NCBI RefSeq assembly: GCF_029893085.1
Contig: NZ_JARXWI010000003.1
Coordinates: 124,001-188,000 of the forward strand
Source: Parabacteroides sp. PFB2-10
Lineage (GTDB): Bacteria; Bacteroidota; Bacteroidia; Bacteroidales; Tannerellaceae
Reading direction: 5' to 3'
Length of the DNA stretch: 64,000 bases
Both the position numbers and the translations under genes were made by a program. Positions within the stretch are counted from its first letter, which is position 1. Every line of letters starts with the position of its first letter. The notes below the pieces were generated by a model. That model did no database searches and had not been told where the DNA came from. It saw only the letters and a program-made list of their open reading frames with translations. Below, one piece after another: positions 53,503 through 62,512 of the stretch.

Positions 53503-53576
53503 GAGATAGGAGATAGGAGTTTACTTTGATAAATAATTACACCCAAAGTTTAACTCCTATCTCCTATCTCCTATTT
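53498..53576. repeat. Long hairpin with GGAGATA tandem arms
   Basis: Arms AAATAGGAGATAGGAGATAG.. and the complement ..CTATCTCCTATCTCCTATTT pair perfectly over 25 bases, then continue after one bulge with ACTTTG/CAAAGT. The arms are GGAGATA tandem repeats of seven bases. The left arm begins inside the stop codon of the NagB-like gene, and the right arm ends 8 bases from the stop of the convergent peptidase gene. It likely ends both transcripts. Confidence 0.88.
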
Positions 53577-53583
53577 CCCTATC

Positions 53584-55695
53584 TCAAAAACTCATTCCGA
53601 GATTATACATCATAAAAGCGTAGGTATCGGCATATTCATCCAATATCTTACTGATTGGTTTACCGGCACCGTGTCCGGCATTGCTTTCGATACGGATTAG
53701 TTTGGGGGCATCACCGGTATTGGCAGCCTGCAGCGTGGCAGCATACTTGAATGAATGGGCTGGCACCACCCGGTCGTCATGATCGGCGGTATTGATCAGG
53801 ATAGCCGGATAAGACGTTCCGTCGTTTTTGATGGTATGCAACGGAGAGTAGGCATACAGATAGTCGAACATCTCTTTATTATCAGCGCTTGTGCCGTAAT
53901 CGCTTGCCCAGTTCCAACCAATAGTAAAGAGATGGTAGCGAAGCATATCCATAACGCCCACATCGGGAATTGCCACCCGAAAGAGATCGGGACGCTGATT
54001 GACAACAGCACCTACCAACAAACCACCGTTTGATCCGCCGTTGATAGCGATCTTCGTATTATGGGTATATTTCTCCTTGATCAGGTATTCGGCAGCAGCG
54101 ATAAAGTCGTCAAACACATTCTGTTTATTCATTAAGGTTCCGGCCATATGCCATTCTTCGCCATATTCGCCTCCTCCCCGGAGATTCGCCATGGCATAGA
54201 TACCGCCACTTTCCAGGAATGGCAAACGAATGGTAGAGAATCCCGGATTCAGGCTTACATTGAAACCGCCATAACCATACAGTAAAACAGGATTGGTTCC
54301 ATCCTTTTTCAACCCTTTCTTATAGGTGAGGAACATCGGTATCCGGGTGCCATCTGCACTGGGGTAGAACACTTGCTCGGTAACATACTCTTCTGGTGTA
54401 AAGGCAACCTTCGGAGCCAGATAGACTTCCGAACGGTTTTGATCCATATCGAAGCGATAGATAGTAGCCGGGAACGTAAAAGAGGTAAAGGTATAGAACA
54501 CCTCTTTATCATCCTTATCACCCGAAAAAGAGACAGAACCCAGGGTTGGCAGCGTCACTTTGTATTCTTCTTTCCCATTCAAGCCATACACATAGGCGTG
54601 ATGCGAGGCATCTTTCATATACACCAGGAAGAACTTCTCACCTATCACCTGCGCGCTCGATAGAACAGATTCCGATTCGGAAATAAGCGTCGTCCAGTCT
54701 TTCAACAGCGGCTTAGCGATGTTGAAACAGGCAATATGATATTTCGGCGCCTGATAATTGGTCTGCACATAAACGGTATTACCGATAACCTCCACCGGAT
54801 AATAGTCATAGTCCATATCGGTCGTCAACGCAACCAAGGGTGCATTCGGTTTGCGCAGGTCTTTCATAAACAGATTATTTCCACGCCCGGCTCCGCCTTC
54901 CGACACAAAGAGAATCGTCTCGTCTTCGTTGACAGAAGCGTTATAGAAGCGGCGTGGTTCTTTCGGATTCTGAAATTCCAGACGGTCGGCCGACTGCGGC
55001 TTGCCTATCTCATGGTAATAGATCTTATGGTTTTCATTGACATTGGAAAATTCCTTGCCATCTTCCGGTTTATCATACGAACTGTAATAGAAACCATCGC
55101 CCTGCCAGGAGGGACCACCGAACTTGCTCCACAGGATATGATCGTCCAACAGCTTGTTTGTTGCCAGGTCTAAGACAAATATCTCATTCCAGTCCGATCC
55201 GCTGCGCGATATCGTATAAGCCAGGTATTTCCCGTTATTCGAGAAAGAGATACCCGCCAGGGCAACCGTTCCGTCTTCCGACAACTGATTCGGATCGAGC
55301 AACACGCGCGCCTCACCATCTAAGGTATCCTTCACATACAGGACACTCTGGTTTTGCAAACCATCGTTTTTATAGAAATAATATTTCCCATGGCGTTTGA
55401 ATGGCGTGCCTATCTTCTCATAATTGGTCAGTTCGGTCATGCGTTCTTTGATACGATCACGGAAAGGGATCTGCGCTATATAAGCGGCAGTCATTTCATT
55501 TTCCGCTTTTACCCAAGCCATCGTTGCCTCGGAGGTATCGTTTTCCAGCCAACGATAGGGGTCGGCCACCGTTACGTCGAAGTAGGTGTCTGCCACCTCT
55601 TCTTTTGCTGCCACGGGATATTCCAACGCCGCTTTGGTGGAACAGCCCATTAGGCCAATCATACTTCCCATAAGGATTACATCTTTTAGTTTCAT
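53584..55695 (-). CDS. Prolyl oligopeptidase-family lipoprotein (S9A)
   Basis: The 703-residue enzyme has a lipobox (MGC near 17), a beta-propeller (about 95-430) and a C-terminal alpha/beta-hydrolase domain. Catalytic residues are the serine in GGSNGGLL near 555, the aspartate in DHDDRV near 638 and the histidine in NAGHGAG near 674. It cleaves after proline in small peptides, here probably at the periplasmic face of a membrane. The ATG at 55695 (MKLKDVILMG) is used. A longer frame to 55878 overlaps the mechanosensitive channel gene. The channel gene ends 19 bases upstream, so the two may share a transcript. Confidence 0.94.
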   Translation of the reverse strand: MKLKDVILMGSMIGLMGCSTKAALEYPVAAKEEVADTYFDVTVADPYRWLENDTSEATMAWVKAENEMTAAYIAQIPFRDRIKERMTELTNYEKIGTPFKRHGKYYFYKNDGLQNQSVLYVKDTLDGEARVLLDPNQLSEDGTVALAGISFSNNGKYLAYTISRSGSDWNEIFVLDLATNKLLDDHILWSKFGGPSWQGDGFYYSSYDKPEDGKEFSNVNENHKIYYHEIGKPQSADRLEFQNPKEPRRFYNASVNEDETILFVSEGGAGRGNNLFMKDLRKPNAPLVALTTDMDYDYYPVEVIGNTVYVQTNYQAPKYHIACFNIAKPLLKDWTTLISESESVLSSAQVIGEKFFLVYMKDASHHAYVYGLNGKEEYKVTLPTLGSVSFSGDKDDKEVFYTFTSFTFPATIYRFDMDQNRSEVYLAPKVAFTPEEYVTEQVFYPSADGTRIPMFLTYKKGLKKDGTNPVLLYGYGGFNVSLNPGFSTIRLPFLESGGIYAMANLRGGGEYGEEWHMAGTLMNKQNVFDDFIAAAEYLIKEKYTHNTKIAINGGSNGGLLVGAVVNQRPDLFRVAIPDVGVMDMLRYHLFTIGWNWASDYGTSADNKEMFDYLYAYSPLHTIKNDGTSYPAILINTADHDDRVVPAHSFKYAATLQAANTGDAPKLIRIESNAGHGAGKPISKILDEYADTYAFMMYNLGMSF

Positions 55696-55714
55696 TGTTT
55701 TTTCTTTGTTTAGA

Positions 55715-56983
55715 TTATACGATATTATTTCCAGCCATCCGCAATGAACGGATATCGGCTCCTGATATTTCCTGGAAAGGCTGTAATTCGAATTCGGAGA
55801 TAACAGCCAATATATGATCGAATATATCCGCCTGGATCGATTCGTAAGGTATCCAGCGCTTTTCGGAAAGGAACACATAGAGTTCCAACGGAATACCGGT
55901 TTCCGTCGGCTGCAGTTGACGCACCATACAGGTCAGTTCCTTGCTTACCTCGGGGTGATGGCGCAAATAGCTTTCGATATAGGCACGGAAAATACCCAGA
56001 TTGGTCTGGCGTCTGCCGTTGGCTATAATGGAATTATCGATCTGATGCTCTTCATTGTACTCGCGAAGCTCTTTTTCTTTCTGGTCGATGTAGTCAGTAA
56101 TCAGGCTTATCTTCCGGAACTTAGCGAGCATCTCATTGGTGCAAAACTTCACACTGTTCATATCAATACTGATAGAGCGTTTGATGCGTCGCCCTTTCGA
56201 ATCGCTCATACCCCGCCAGTTCTGGAAAGAATCGCTCACTAAGGCGTATGGCGGAATGGTCGTGATCGTATTATCGAAGTTGCGTACCTTGACCGCGTTC
56301 AATGTTACGTCGATCACATCGCCATCGGCTTGGTATTTCGGCATCGTGATCCAGTCGCCGGGACGAAGCATATCGTTTGCCGTCAGTTGGATCCCTGCCA
56401 CAAAGCCCATCAACGTATCCTTAAATACCAACGATAGAATGGCTGCAGAGGCCCCCAGACCGGCAATCAACTTAGTCGGATCCTCTCCGATCAGTTGCCC
56501 GATAATCACGATAATCCCCAGAGAAACAACAATCACCTGCACCACCTGAACAAATCCTTTGATAGACTTTCCTTTATTCCTGCGGTGATAGATATCGCTA
56601 CCCAAGCTCAACAGACCGTTGATGAAGCGGAGAGAAATAGCAATAATATAAATAATACATATCTTTTTTGCCAACAGATAAAGGACAGGAGTCCCTTGAT
56701 CAAACACCAACGGAAGCATCATATAAACAAAGATAGCCGGAATAAGATGGATCACTTTGTCTAAGATTTTCCGTTCCACAACGATATCATCCCAATCGGT
56801 ATCGGTTTTCTTGGCAATACCGGCAAACAACCTTAAAAACACCTTACGACACACATAATCGATCAGAAAAGCAATCAACAGAACGATTAATAATATAATC
56901 ACATTATCCAACCAATTGCCGGTTCCGTCTTTCAATCCCCAATCCGTCAGCAACCCGGAAATACTCTCTTGCAGTTTATTCAT
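55715..56983 (-). CDS. MscS-family mechanosensitive channel
   Basis: The 422-residue protein has an N-terminal set of about four or five hydrophobic segments (about 23-180). The pore helix region ends in AILSLVFKDTLMGFVAGIQL near 180-200, followed by the beta domain with PGDWITMPKYQADGDVIDV near 208-226 and a C-terminal alpha/beta domain. It would open under membrane tension to save the cell from osmotic down-shock. It is longer than MscS of E. coli, mainly at the N-terminus and by a charged stretch near 295-310. It lies 19 bases before the prolyl oligopeptidase gene. Confidence 0.92.
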   Translation of the reverse strand: MNKLQESISGLLTDWGLKDGTGNWLDNVIILLIVLLIAFLIDYVCRKVFLRLFAGIAKKTDTDWDDIVVERKILDKVIHLIPAIFVYMMLPLVFDQGTPVLYLLAKKICIIYIIAISLRFINGLLSLGSDIYHRRNKGKSIKGFVQVVQVIVVSLGIIVIIGQLIGEDPTKLIAGLGASAAILSLVFKDTLMGFVAGIQLTANDMLRPGDWITMPKYQADGDVIDVTLNAVKVRNFDNTITTIPPYALVSDSFQNWRGMSDSKGRRIKRSISIDMNSVKFCTNEMLAKFRKISLITDYIDQKEKELREYNEEHQIDNSIIANGRRQTNLGIFRAYIESYLRHHPEVSKELTCMVRQLQPTETGIPLELYVFLSEKRWIPYESIQADIFDHILAVISEFELQPFQEISGADIRSLRMAGNNIV

Positions 56984-57119
56984 GTTTTACCTTTTTATGA
57001 TTTCTGCTTACAAATTTACTAAAATCACCCGAAACAGCATCTTTTTCCCTCTCTTTGCTGTTATATAAACGAAAATCGATAATATATTTGTAGTTTACTT
57101 CCAACAAATAGAAAATGTT

Positions 57120-57908
57120 ATGAAAAATGTATTGAGTGTGCTTATTGCCTTCGTGTTATTAACCGGATGCGGAACCGTTCCCCTGACAGGTCGTAAACAA
57201 CTGATGCTGGTCTCCGACCAGGAAGTATTGACATCCAGCCTGACACAGTATAACGAATTTATCAAGACAGCCCAGAAATCAACAAATAAAAGCCAGACAG
57301 ACCAGGTGATACGTGTTGGGCGTAAGATCGCTGCCGCCACGAATGCCTACCTGAAAAATAATGGTATGGCCGCAGAGGTGGAAAATTTCTCCTGGGAATT
57401 TAACCTGGTAGCCGATCCGCAGATGAATGCTTTCTGTATGCCCGGCGGGAAGATTGTGGTCTACGAAGGACTGATGAAGATTGTCTCTTCCGACGATGAC
57501 CTGGCGGTGGTGATGGGACATGAGGTGGCTCATGCCGTAGCCAAACACAGCAACGAACGAATGAGCCAGCAGATGGCCACCGTATTAGGTGCGTCGGTAT
57601 TGGATGCAGCGGTGGGTAATAAAAGCGCGATGGTGCAACAGGTAGCCAGTACCGTTTACGGCTTAGGCTCTGAGACACTCGTAATCCTTCCTTTCTCGCG
57701 CAAACATGAATCTGAAGCCGACTATATGGGCTTGATCCTGATGACTATGGCCGGATACAACCCTCAGGCTGCTGTTGGCTTCTGGCAAAAGATGTCGGCA
57801 GGAGGAGGCGCCGGTGTGCCCGAATTCCTAAGCACACACCCCAGCGATTCACGCCGTATCAATGATATCCAGAACGCTTTGCCGGAGATGGAGAAATACA
57901 AGAAATAA
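57120..57908 (+). CDS. M48-family metallopeptidase, lipoprotein
   Basis: The 262-residue product has a lipobox (LLTGC near 13-17) and the M48 motif MGHEVAHAVAKHSNER near 136-151. The two histidines and glutamate of HEVAH bind zinc, and the third ligand is in SEADYMG near 196. The layout, including GRKQLMLVSDQE near 24, fits the BepA/LoiP-like periplasmic peptidases that act on misassembled outer-membrane proteins. A C-terminal TPR domain, as in BepA, is absent. A TATATTTG -7 element lies at 57083-57090. Confidence 0.94.
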   Translation: MKNVLSVLIAFVLLTGCGTVPLTGRKQLMLVSDQEVLTSSLTQYNEFIKTAQKSTNKSQTDQVIRVGRKIAAATNAYLKNNGMAAEVENFSWEFNLVADPQMNAFCMPGGKIVVYEGLMKIVSSDDDLAVVMGHEVAHAVAKHSNERMSQQMATVLGASVLDAAVGNKSAMVQQVASTVYGLGSETLVILPFSRKHESEADYMGLILMTMAGYNPQAAVGFWQKMSAGGGAGVPEFLSTHPSDSRRINDIQNALPEMEKYKK

Positions 57909-58019
57909 TTATGAATTGTGAATTATGAATTGGAGCGAAGCGAAAATCGCTTAGCGAAGCGTAAAGCAATTAGTTTCTTTTAATCCCAATTCATAATTCA
58001 TAATTCACAATTCATAATT
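57907..58019. repeat. Long hairpin with tandem-repeat arms, copy 2
   Basis: The left arm from 57907 has AATTATGAATTGTGAATTAT-type repeats, and the right arm ends at 58019 with their complement. The loop carries GAGCGAAGCGAAAATCGCTT then AGCGAAGCGTAAAGCAATTA, one base different from the copy at 28166-28277. It overlaps the stop of the M48 gene and lies 4 bases from the stop of the convergent MutS-like gene, so it can end both transcripts. Confidence 0.88.
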
Positions 58020-58023
58020 TTCC

Positions 58024-59820
58024 TCAAACGGTGATCCCCATCTTCTTCATCAGATAATAGGCATTCATATTCTGGGCAATGCCTTCGCGTAGCTGATAGG
58101 AGAAGGAGAGTTCATCGTTTTTTATATCGGCTTCGAAGCGGTAGTTCTTGATATTGTCAGGAAACTCCTCTTCCAGTGTTCCTAATACCAGGTCGTGTGT
58201 AGCGATAATGCCGCAGGTCTCAAAATGAACCAGTTGCTTCATCAACGCGATCGATCCTTTTTGTTTATCCACCGAGTTTGTTCCCTTCAGGATCTCATCC
58301 AGAATAATAAAGAGTTCTTCCCCCTCCTTCAGGCGGTCGATAATCATTTTCAACCGTTTCAGTTCGGCAAAGAAATAGGACTCATTGCTGACAAGTGAAT
58401 CGGAGGTGCGCAGGCTTGTTACCATCTGTGCCGGACAGACCGTTAATGACTCGGCAAACACAGGCAATCCAATGCAGGCTAAGAGGTAATTCACCCCCAC
58501 CGTGCGCAAATAGGTGCTTTTCCCGGCCATATTCGCCCCCGTTATGATCAAAAACCAGGACTTCTTAGGAATATGAGTATCATTACGGACGCAGGCATCC
58601 CGGTTAAGCAGCGGATGTCCCAGCCCCTTCCCCTCCATTCGGAAGTAGGTATCCGCTATGTCCGGATACACATAGTCGGGATGATTGAAGGCAAATCCCG
58701 CCAAGGAACTATAGGCATCAAAGCTTCCCAACGCATCGAGCCAGACAACTACCTCATCGCGATAGCGGTTTTTCCAGCGTTCCAGGCACAAGGCATGCCG
58801 CGTATCGCGCAGATAGAAAAGGTTTAATAGGATGCCCGCGGCACTATAACGCTGATCTAATCCGCCGATATACCCGGAGAGTTGTTTAATGGCTTTCGAG
58901 GCGGGCAGTCCCTCTTTGCCTATCAGGTCGGCCGTGAGCTTTGTCAGTTCTTCCGATTGGAAAGGAGTCGATTCGATACTTCTCATCAGACTGGCATAGG
59001 TCGAGAATATCTTTTCCATTTTATTGACCGACTCATAGATCTTATTGATACGTTTCCCGGTCAGGTTCGCCACGATAAAACTCACACAAATCCAACCCAT
59101 AAGGAGGCTACTGGCAAGAAAACCCGTGATGACACCACCCAGCAACACCACCCATATGGCCGGTACGACCCACAACAGAGCTTTCCATAGTCTGTTATGT
59201 AGAAAATAAGCATCATCATTGGTCAGGGCATGCAGATAATCCCTGTCCTTTTTATGTCCGCTGCGGCGCTTTCCCGTCACATAGAAATGTTGCCGTAACG
59301 ATGTATGATCTTTCAATTCACGAACAGCCTCCTGGCGCCGAAGGATCTCTTTCTTGTCGGTCAACGGCGAGAGAAACCATTCGCTCAACCGCTCTTTTCC
59401 CATAACCGTCGTACTGCGATTGAGGGATTGAAACAGCGAACGATCGCCAAACACATCCAGGTCCAGGCTAAAAGCATGAGCCGCCTCCACCTTTTCCGGA
59501 GCGCCATCGAAGGCCGAAAAGTCATAATCGAGCCCTTTCAATTCAGACTCATTCAAAGCGATCAGCGCCTCTGTATATAATTTCCGGTTATGCAACCGCG
59601 TATGATACACCATTAACAAGGCAAAAGGAATGGCAAACAAGACGATAGATCCTAAAATGCTTTGCCAACTCTCGTTTCTCAAAAGCCATATAGCCAATAT
59701 CAACAAGGCAACAAGAACAAGACGGATCGTTCCCAACAGGTGTATTTGTCGTTTCAATTGTTCCGTCCGGCGGGAATAAGAGGTTACATTTTCCCGGTAA
59801 TACGTATATACTTTCTCCAT
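58024..59820 (-). CDS. Membrane-anchored MutS-family ATPase
   Basis: The 598-residue protein has a C-terminal MutS-type ATPase: Walker A in ITGANMAGKSTYLRT near 436-450, YFFAELKRLK near 490, and DEILKGTNS near 512. Before it lie a clamp-like helical region and a core domain. Unlike standard MutS, it has two hydrophobic segments at about 31-47 and 54-72 and probably two more near 205-245. It lacks the mismatch-recognition Phe-x-Glu domain. MutS relatives of this form occur in Bacteroidetes and are of unknown function. A membrane-bound protein is unlikely to work in ordinary mismatch repair. The ATG at 59820 (MEKVYTYYRE) is used. Confidence 0.88.
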   Translation of the reverse strand: MEKVYTYYRENVTSYSRRTEQLKRQIHLLGTIRLVLVALLILAIWLLRNESWQSILGSIVLFAIPFALLMVYHTRLHNRKLYTEALIALNESELKGLDYDFSAFDGAPEKVEAAHAFSLDLDVFGDRSLFQSLNRSTTVMGKERLSEWFLSPLTDKKEILRRQEAVRELKDHTSLRQHFYVTGKRRSGHKKDRDYLHALTNDDAYFLHNRLWKALLWVVPAIWVVLLGGVITGFLASSLLMGWICVSFIVANLTGKRINKIYESVNKMEKIFSTYASLMRSIESTPFQSEELTKLTADLIGKEGLPASKAIKQLSGYIGGLDQRYSAAGILLNLFYLRDTRHALCLERWKNRYRDEVVVWLDALGSFDAYSSLAGFAFNHPDYVYPDIADTYFRMEGKGLGHPLLNRDACVRNDTHIPKKSWFLIITGANMAGKSTYLRTVGVNYLLACIGLPVFAESLTVCPAQMVTSLRTSDSLVSNESYFFAELKRLKMIIDRLKEGEELFIILDEILKGTNSVDKQKGSIALMKQLVHFETCGIIATHDLVLGTLEEEFPDNIKNYRFEADIKNDELSFSYQLREGIAQNMNAYYLMKKMGITV

Positions 59821-59986
59821 GGGGCGTAAAGATAGTGAAAGAGAGCTGAACATATCGAACCCAAAATCGGTTTATTCTATAAAGAGTAACAGAAATGACG
59901 AGGGTTGCTTTATTTTCAACTAATGCCAAGCCGGGCAAAGTGTCTATATTTGCATCGGTAAATGGATCTGATAATAGTGATAGAAG

Positions 59987-60841
59987 ATGAGAAGAATTTT
60001 ATTTGTGTTAAGCGTGTGCCTGTTAACAATCCATACCGGTTTTGCCCAGAGACCGGTTCAGCAATTCCTGGATAATCTACCCGAGGTACGCTATTACAAT
60101 GCGGATAGTGTACGTGCCGAACTCGACCGTCGCCCCTACTTCACCCTGTTCCGCGACAATTACTTCATCGGAGGCATCCCCGTCAACGCCAAAGCGAACA
60201 GCGCCAATTCCGATGCCCGGTTCCAACTGAGCATCCAACAAAAACTGACCAAGAGTAATCTACCTTTCGACACCTACCTCTTTATCCAATACACCCAAAA
60301 AGCCTTTTGGAACATCTTCCAGGAATCGATGCCAATGCGCGAGATGAACTATAACCCCGGCATAGGACTGGGTCATCTCATTATCTATAAGAACAACTAC
60401 ATCGGGAAAGGCTATCTGATGCTGGAACACGAATCGAACGGAAAAGACAGTATCGACTCACGTAGTTGGAATAAAGTAACCGCCTGTGCTTCTATCATGA
60501 TCAATAAAAACTGGGAGACACAGTTTCGGATATGGGCGCCTATTATCGACAGTGGCAATAACCGGGACATCCTGCGTTACAACGGTCTGTTTCAGTTAGG
60601 CGCCACGTACCGCAGCGATAACCAGCGTTTTGCCGCATCCGCCCTGTTCACCAAACGAAGCAGTAAAATGAGTTTCAACACCCAACTCGAACTAAGCTAT
60701 AAGTTCAACCCAAGCGAAAACCAGTATTTCTTCCTACAATATTATAATGGCTACGGCGAGAACCTGCTCGAATACAACCAGTTCAAAAGTATGTTGCGCA
60801 TAGGCTTCGTCATCAAACCGCAAGATTTTAGCTTTTTCTGA
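59987..60841 (+). CDS. OMPLA-type outer membrane phospholipase A
   Basis: The 284-residue product has a signal peptide (about 1-21). The active site is in LEHESNGKDS (H148 and S150), matching the His-x-Ser-Asn of OMPLA, with a likely asparagine near 162 in SRSWNKV. The upstream MREMNYNPG segment near 117-125 is another family hallmark. Twelve or so strands ending in an aromatic residue complete the barrel. It hydrolyses phospholipids that reach the outer leaflet of the outer membrane. A TATATTTG -7 element lies at 59945-59952. It diverges from the MutS-like gene. Confidence 0.93.
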   Translation: MRRILFVLSVCLLTIHTGFAQRPVQQFLDNLPEVRYYNADSVRAELDRRPYFTLFRDNYFIGGIPVNAKANSANSDARFQLSIQQKLTKSNLPFDTYLFIQYTQKAFWNIFQESMPMREMNYNPGIGLGHLIIYKNNYIGKGYLMLEHESNGKDSIDSRSWNKVTACASIMINKNWETQFRIWAPIIDSGNNRDILRYNGLFQLGATYRSDNQRFAASALFTKRSSKMSFNTQLELSYKFNPSENQYFFLQYYNGYGENLLEYNQFKSMLRIGFVIKPQDFSFF

Positions 60842-60917
60842 TAAGGATGCAGATTTGTAAAAAGAGTTATCTGCCATCTGTTTTTGCACGACAAATACCA
60901 AAATGTTAAAATATCGA

Positions 60918-61040
60918 TTGTAAGCAAAACGGTCGTTTTACTTACAAATCCATACGTTAAAAAGTGTTTCTCCCGGGAGTTTGTCTTCAAAGTCCCGCTT
61001 TTTTGCGCGCAAAGTCCTTCTGAAATTACAAATCGTAAAT
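60918..61040 (+). repeat. Composite intergenic repeat, copy E
   Basis: TTGTAAGC (60918-60925) pairs with CTTACAA (60941-60947) around a short AAAACGGTCGTTTTA interior. The spacer ATCCATACGTTAAAAAGTG follows, then TTTCTCCCGGGAGTTTG.., AAAGTCCCGCTTTTTT.. and AAAGTCCTTCTG.., and an AAATCGTAAATT end that is more divergent. The 424-base gap to the histidine kinase gene holds this and a second partial TTTGCTTACATT at about 61072-61085. Confidence 0.8.
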
Positions 61041-61265
61041 TGGGCATTTCGCCGAAAACGAACATTTTAACATTTGCTTACATTTCCGCAAAATTGCTGA
61101 ATCGTTACATATTAGGGGGATTTATCAAATTGTATTTTATCGGGGGAGGATAATTTACAGGCTTTTCCATAAGGGTTTGAAAGTTTTTTCTTTTTTTGTT
61201 GGCTGTTTAAGAATAATGGAATACCTTTATATTTTATTTGCAAATTGAAGTAAAAGGGGTGTGAT

Positions 61266-62495
61266 ATGAAATGTGATGAAGAAAAGAAACTTCTTCAGAC
61301 AGATGTTATAAATGGAGCGAACAATAACCCTCATTGGTTAACTATCTTATCCGATGAAAATGAGGATCCGAAAGAAACGCTGAAACGATTGCGTCTTCTT
61401 TCCAAAATTGCTTTTAAGGCCAATGATGTTCATGCAAGTTTATTGAGAATTAATCCTCATACGAAAGATTATAAGGATACGGAAGTGACCATTCTTTACC
61501 ATTGGGTAGAGGATGCGGAGCGTTCTATTTTGATAAACTGGGATCATTATATATCTGTTTTCGACGAAGAGAGCCTGGACGTTTTCTGGAAATATTTTCT
61601 ATCTGTTGTGAATGATGGCGTGCAGGAGGTGAAATTTGAAGCATTTGTCAAATTTCCGGAACATACCCGGTTTGTTTGGCGGGAATATATCATTTATCTC
61701 TATGAAAGGGATGCGGATGGGTTTACCACTGTATTGCTCTGTTCTTCTGATATTGATGCCCGCAAGTCGCAGGAACTGACGATGGAAGAGTTGGTCGACC
61801 GGATGGAAAAGGCCGACCGTATGAAGTCGAAATACCTGGCAGATATGAGCCATGAGATCCGTACCCCTTTGAATGCGATCACCGGTTTTGCAGAGATTAT
61901 GGCCTTTACCGATTCGGCCGATGAGCGTATGGCCTATTATGATGTGATCAAGACCAACAACCAGATGCTGATGCAGCTGATCAATGATATTCTTGACTTG
62001 TCGAAGATCGAAGCCGATGTAGTGAAGATCTCGTATGAAAACATTGATGTAAACGATCTGGTTGATTCGGCTTATGCCTCGACCCGTTTGCGTATGCCGG
62101 GCGGTGTGGAATTGATTGTCGAGAAGGAGAAAAAAGAATGTCTGTTCGGAACGGATCCCGTTCGTTTGTTGCAGTTGATTACCAACCTGGCCAACAATGC
62201 GATCAAACATACGCGCAAAGGATCGATCACCATCGGTTACAGAAGTTTGCCGGATGGACAGCTTTGTTTCTATGTGAAAGATACCGGTTTGGGTATTCCG
62301 GAAGAGAAGCAGAAACAGCTGTTCGGCCGTTTTGCTAAAGTGAATGACTATGCCGAAGGTATCGGGCTGGGACTGGCTATTTGTCAGGGATTGGTTTCCA
62401 AAATGGGCGGTAAATTGGAGGTAGACTCGACCGAAGGCGTCGGATCGACATTCTCATTCACCCTGCCTTCCCACGAACCATCAAGCGAAGAATAA
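61266..62495 (+). CDS. Cytoplasmic histidine kinase with divergent sensor domain
   Basis: The 409-residue protein has no clear membrane segment. Residues about 1-175 look like a PAS-type fold with weak sequence likeness, ending in ILLCSSDIDARK. A HisKA domain follows with the histidine in LADMSHEIRTPLNAITGFAE near 196, and an ATPase domain with NLANNAIKHT near 312, DTGLGIPEEK near 340 and GLGLAICQGL near 373. No receiver is attached and no response regulator adjoins it. The composite repeat copy E lies upstream. A usual -7 motif was not found within 60 bases of its start. Confidence 0.92.
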   Translation: MKCDEEKKLLQTDVINGANNNPHWLTILSDENEDPKETLKRLRLLSKIAFKANDVHASLLRINPHTKDYKDTEVTILYHWVEDAERSILINWDHYISVFDEESLDVFWKYFLSVVNDGVQEVKFEAFVKFPEHTRFVWREYIIYLYERDADGFTTVLLCSSDIDARKSQELTMEELVDRMEKADRMKSKYLADMSHEIRTPLNAITGFAEIMAFTDSADERMAYYDVIKTNNQMLMQLINDILDLSKIEADVVKISYENIDVNDLVDSAYASTRLRMPGGVELIVEKEKKECLFGTDPVRLLQLITNLANNAIKHTRKGSITIGYRSLPDGQLCFYVKDTGLGIPEEKQKQLFGRFAKVNDYAEGIGLGLAICQGLVSKMGGKLEVDSTEGVGSTFSFTLPSHEPSSEE

Positions 62496-62512
62496 CAATC
62501 TACCTAATTAGT

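Noticed and set aside
23074-61040. CRISPR array
   Set aside because: The composite repeats are spread over 38 kb, in both orientations, with no spacers between adjacent units and no cas genes.
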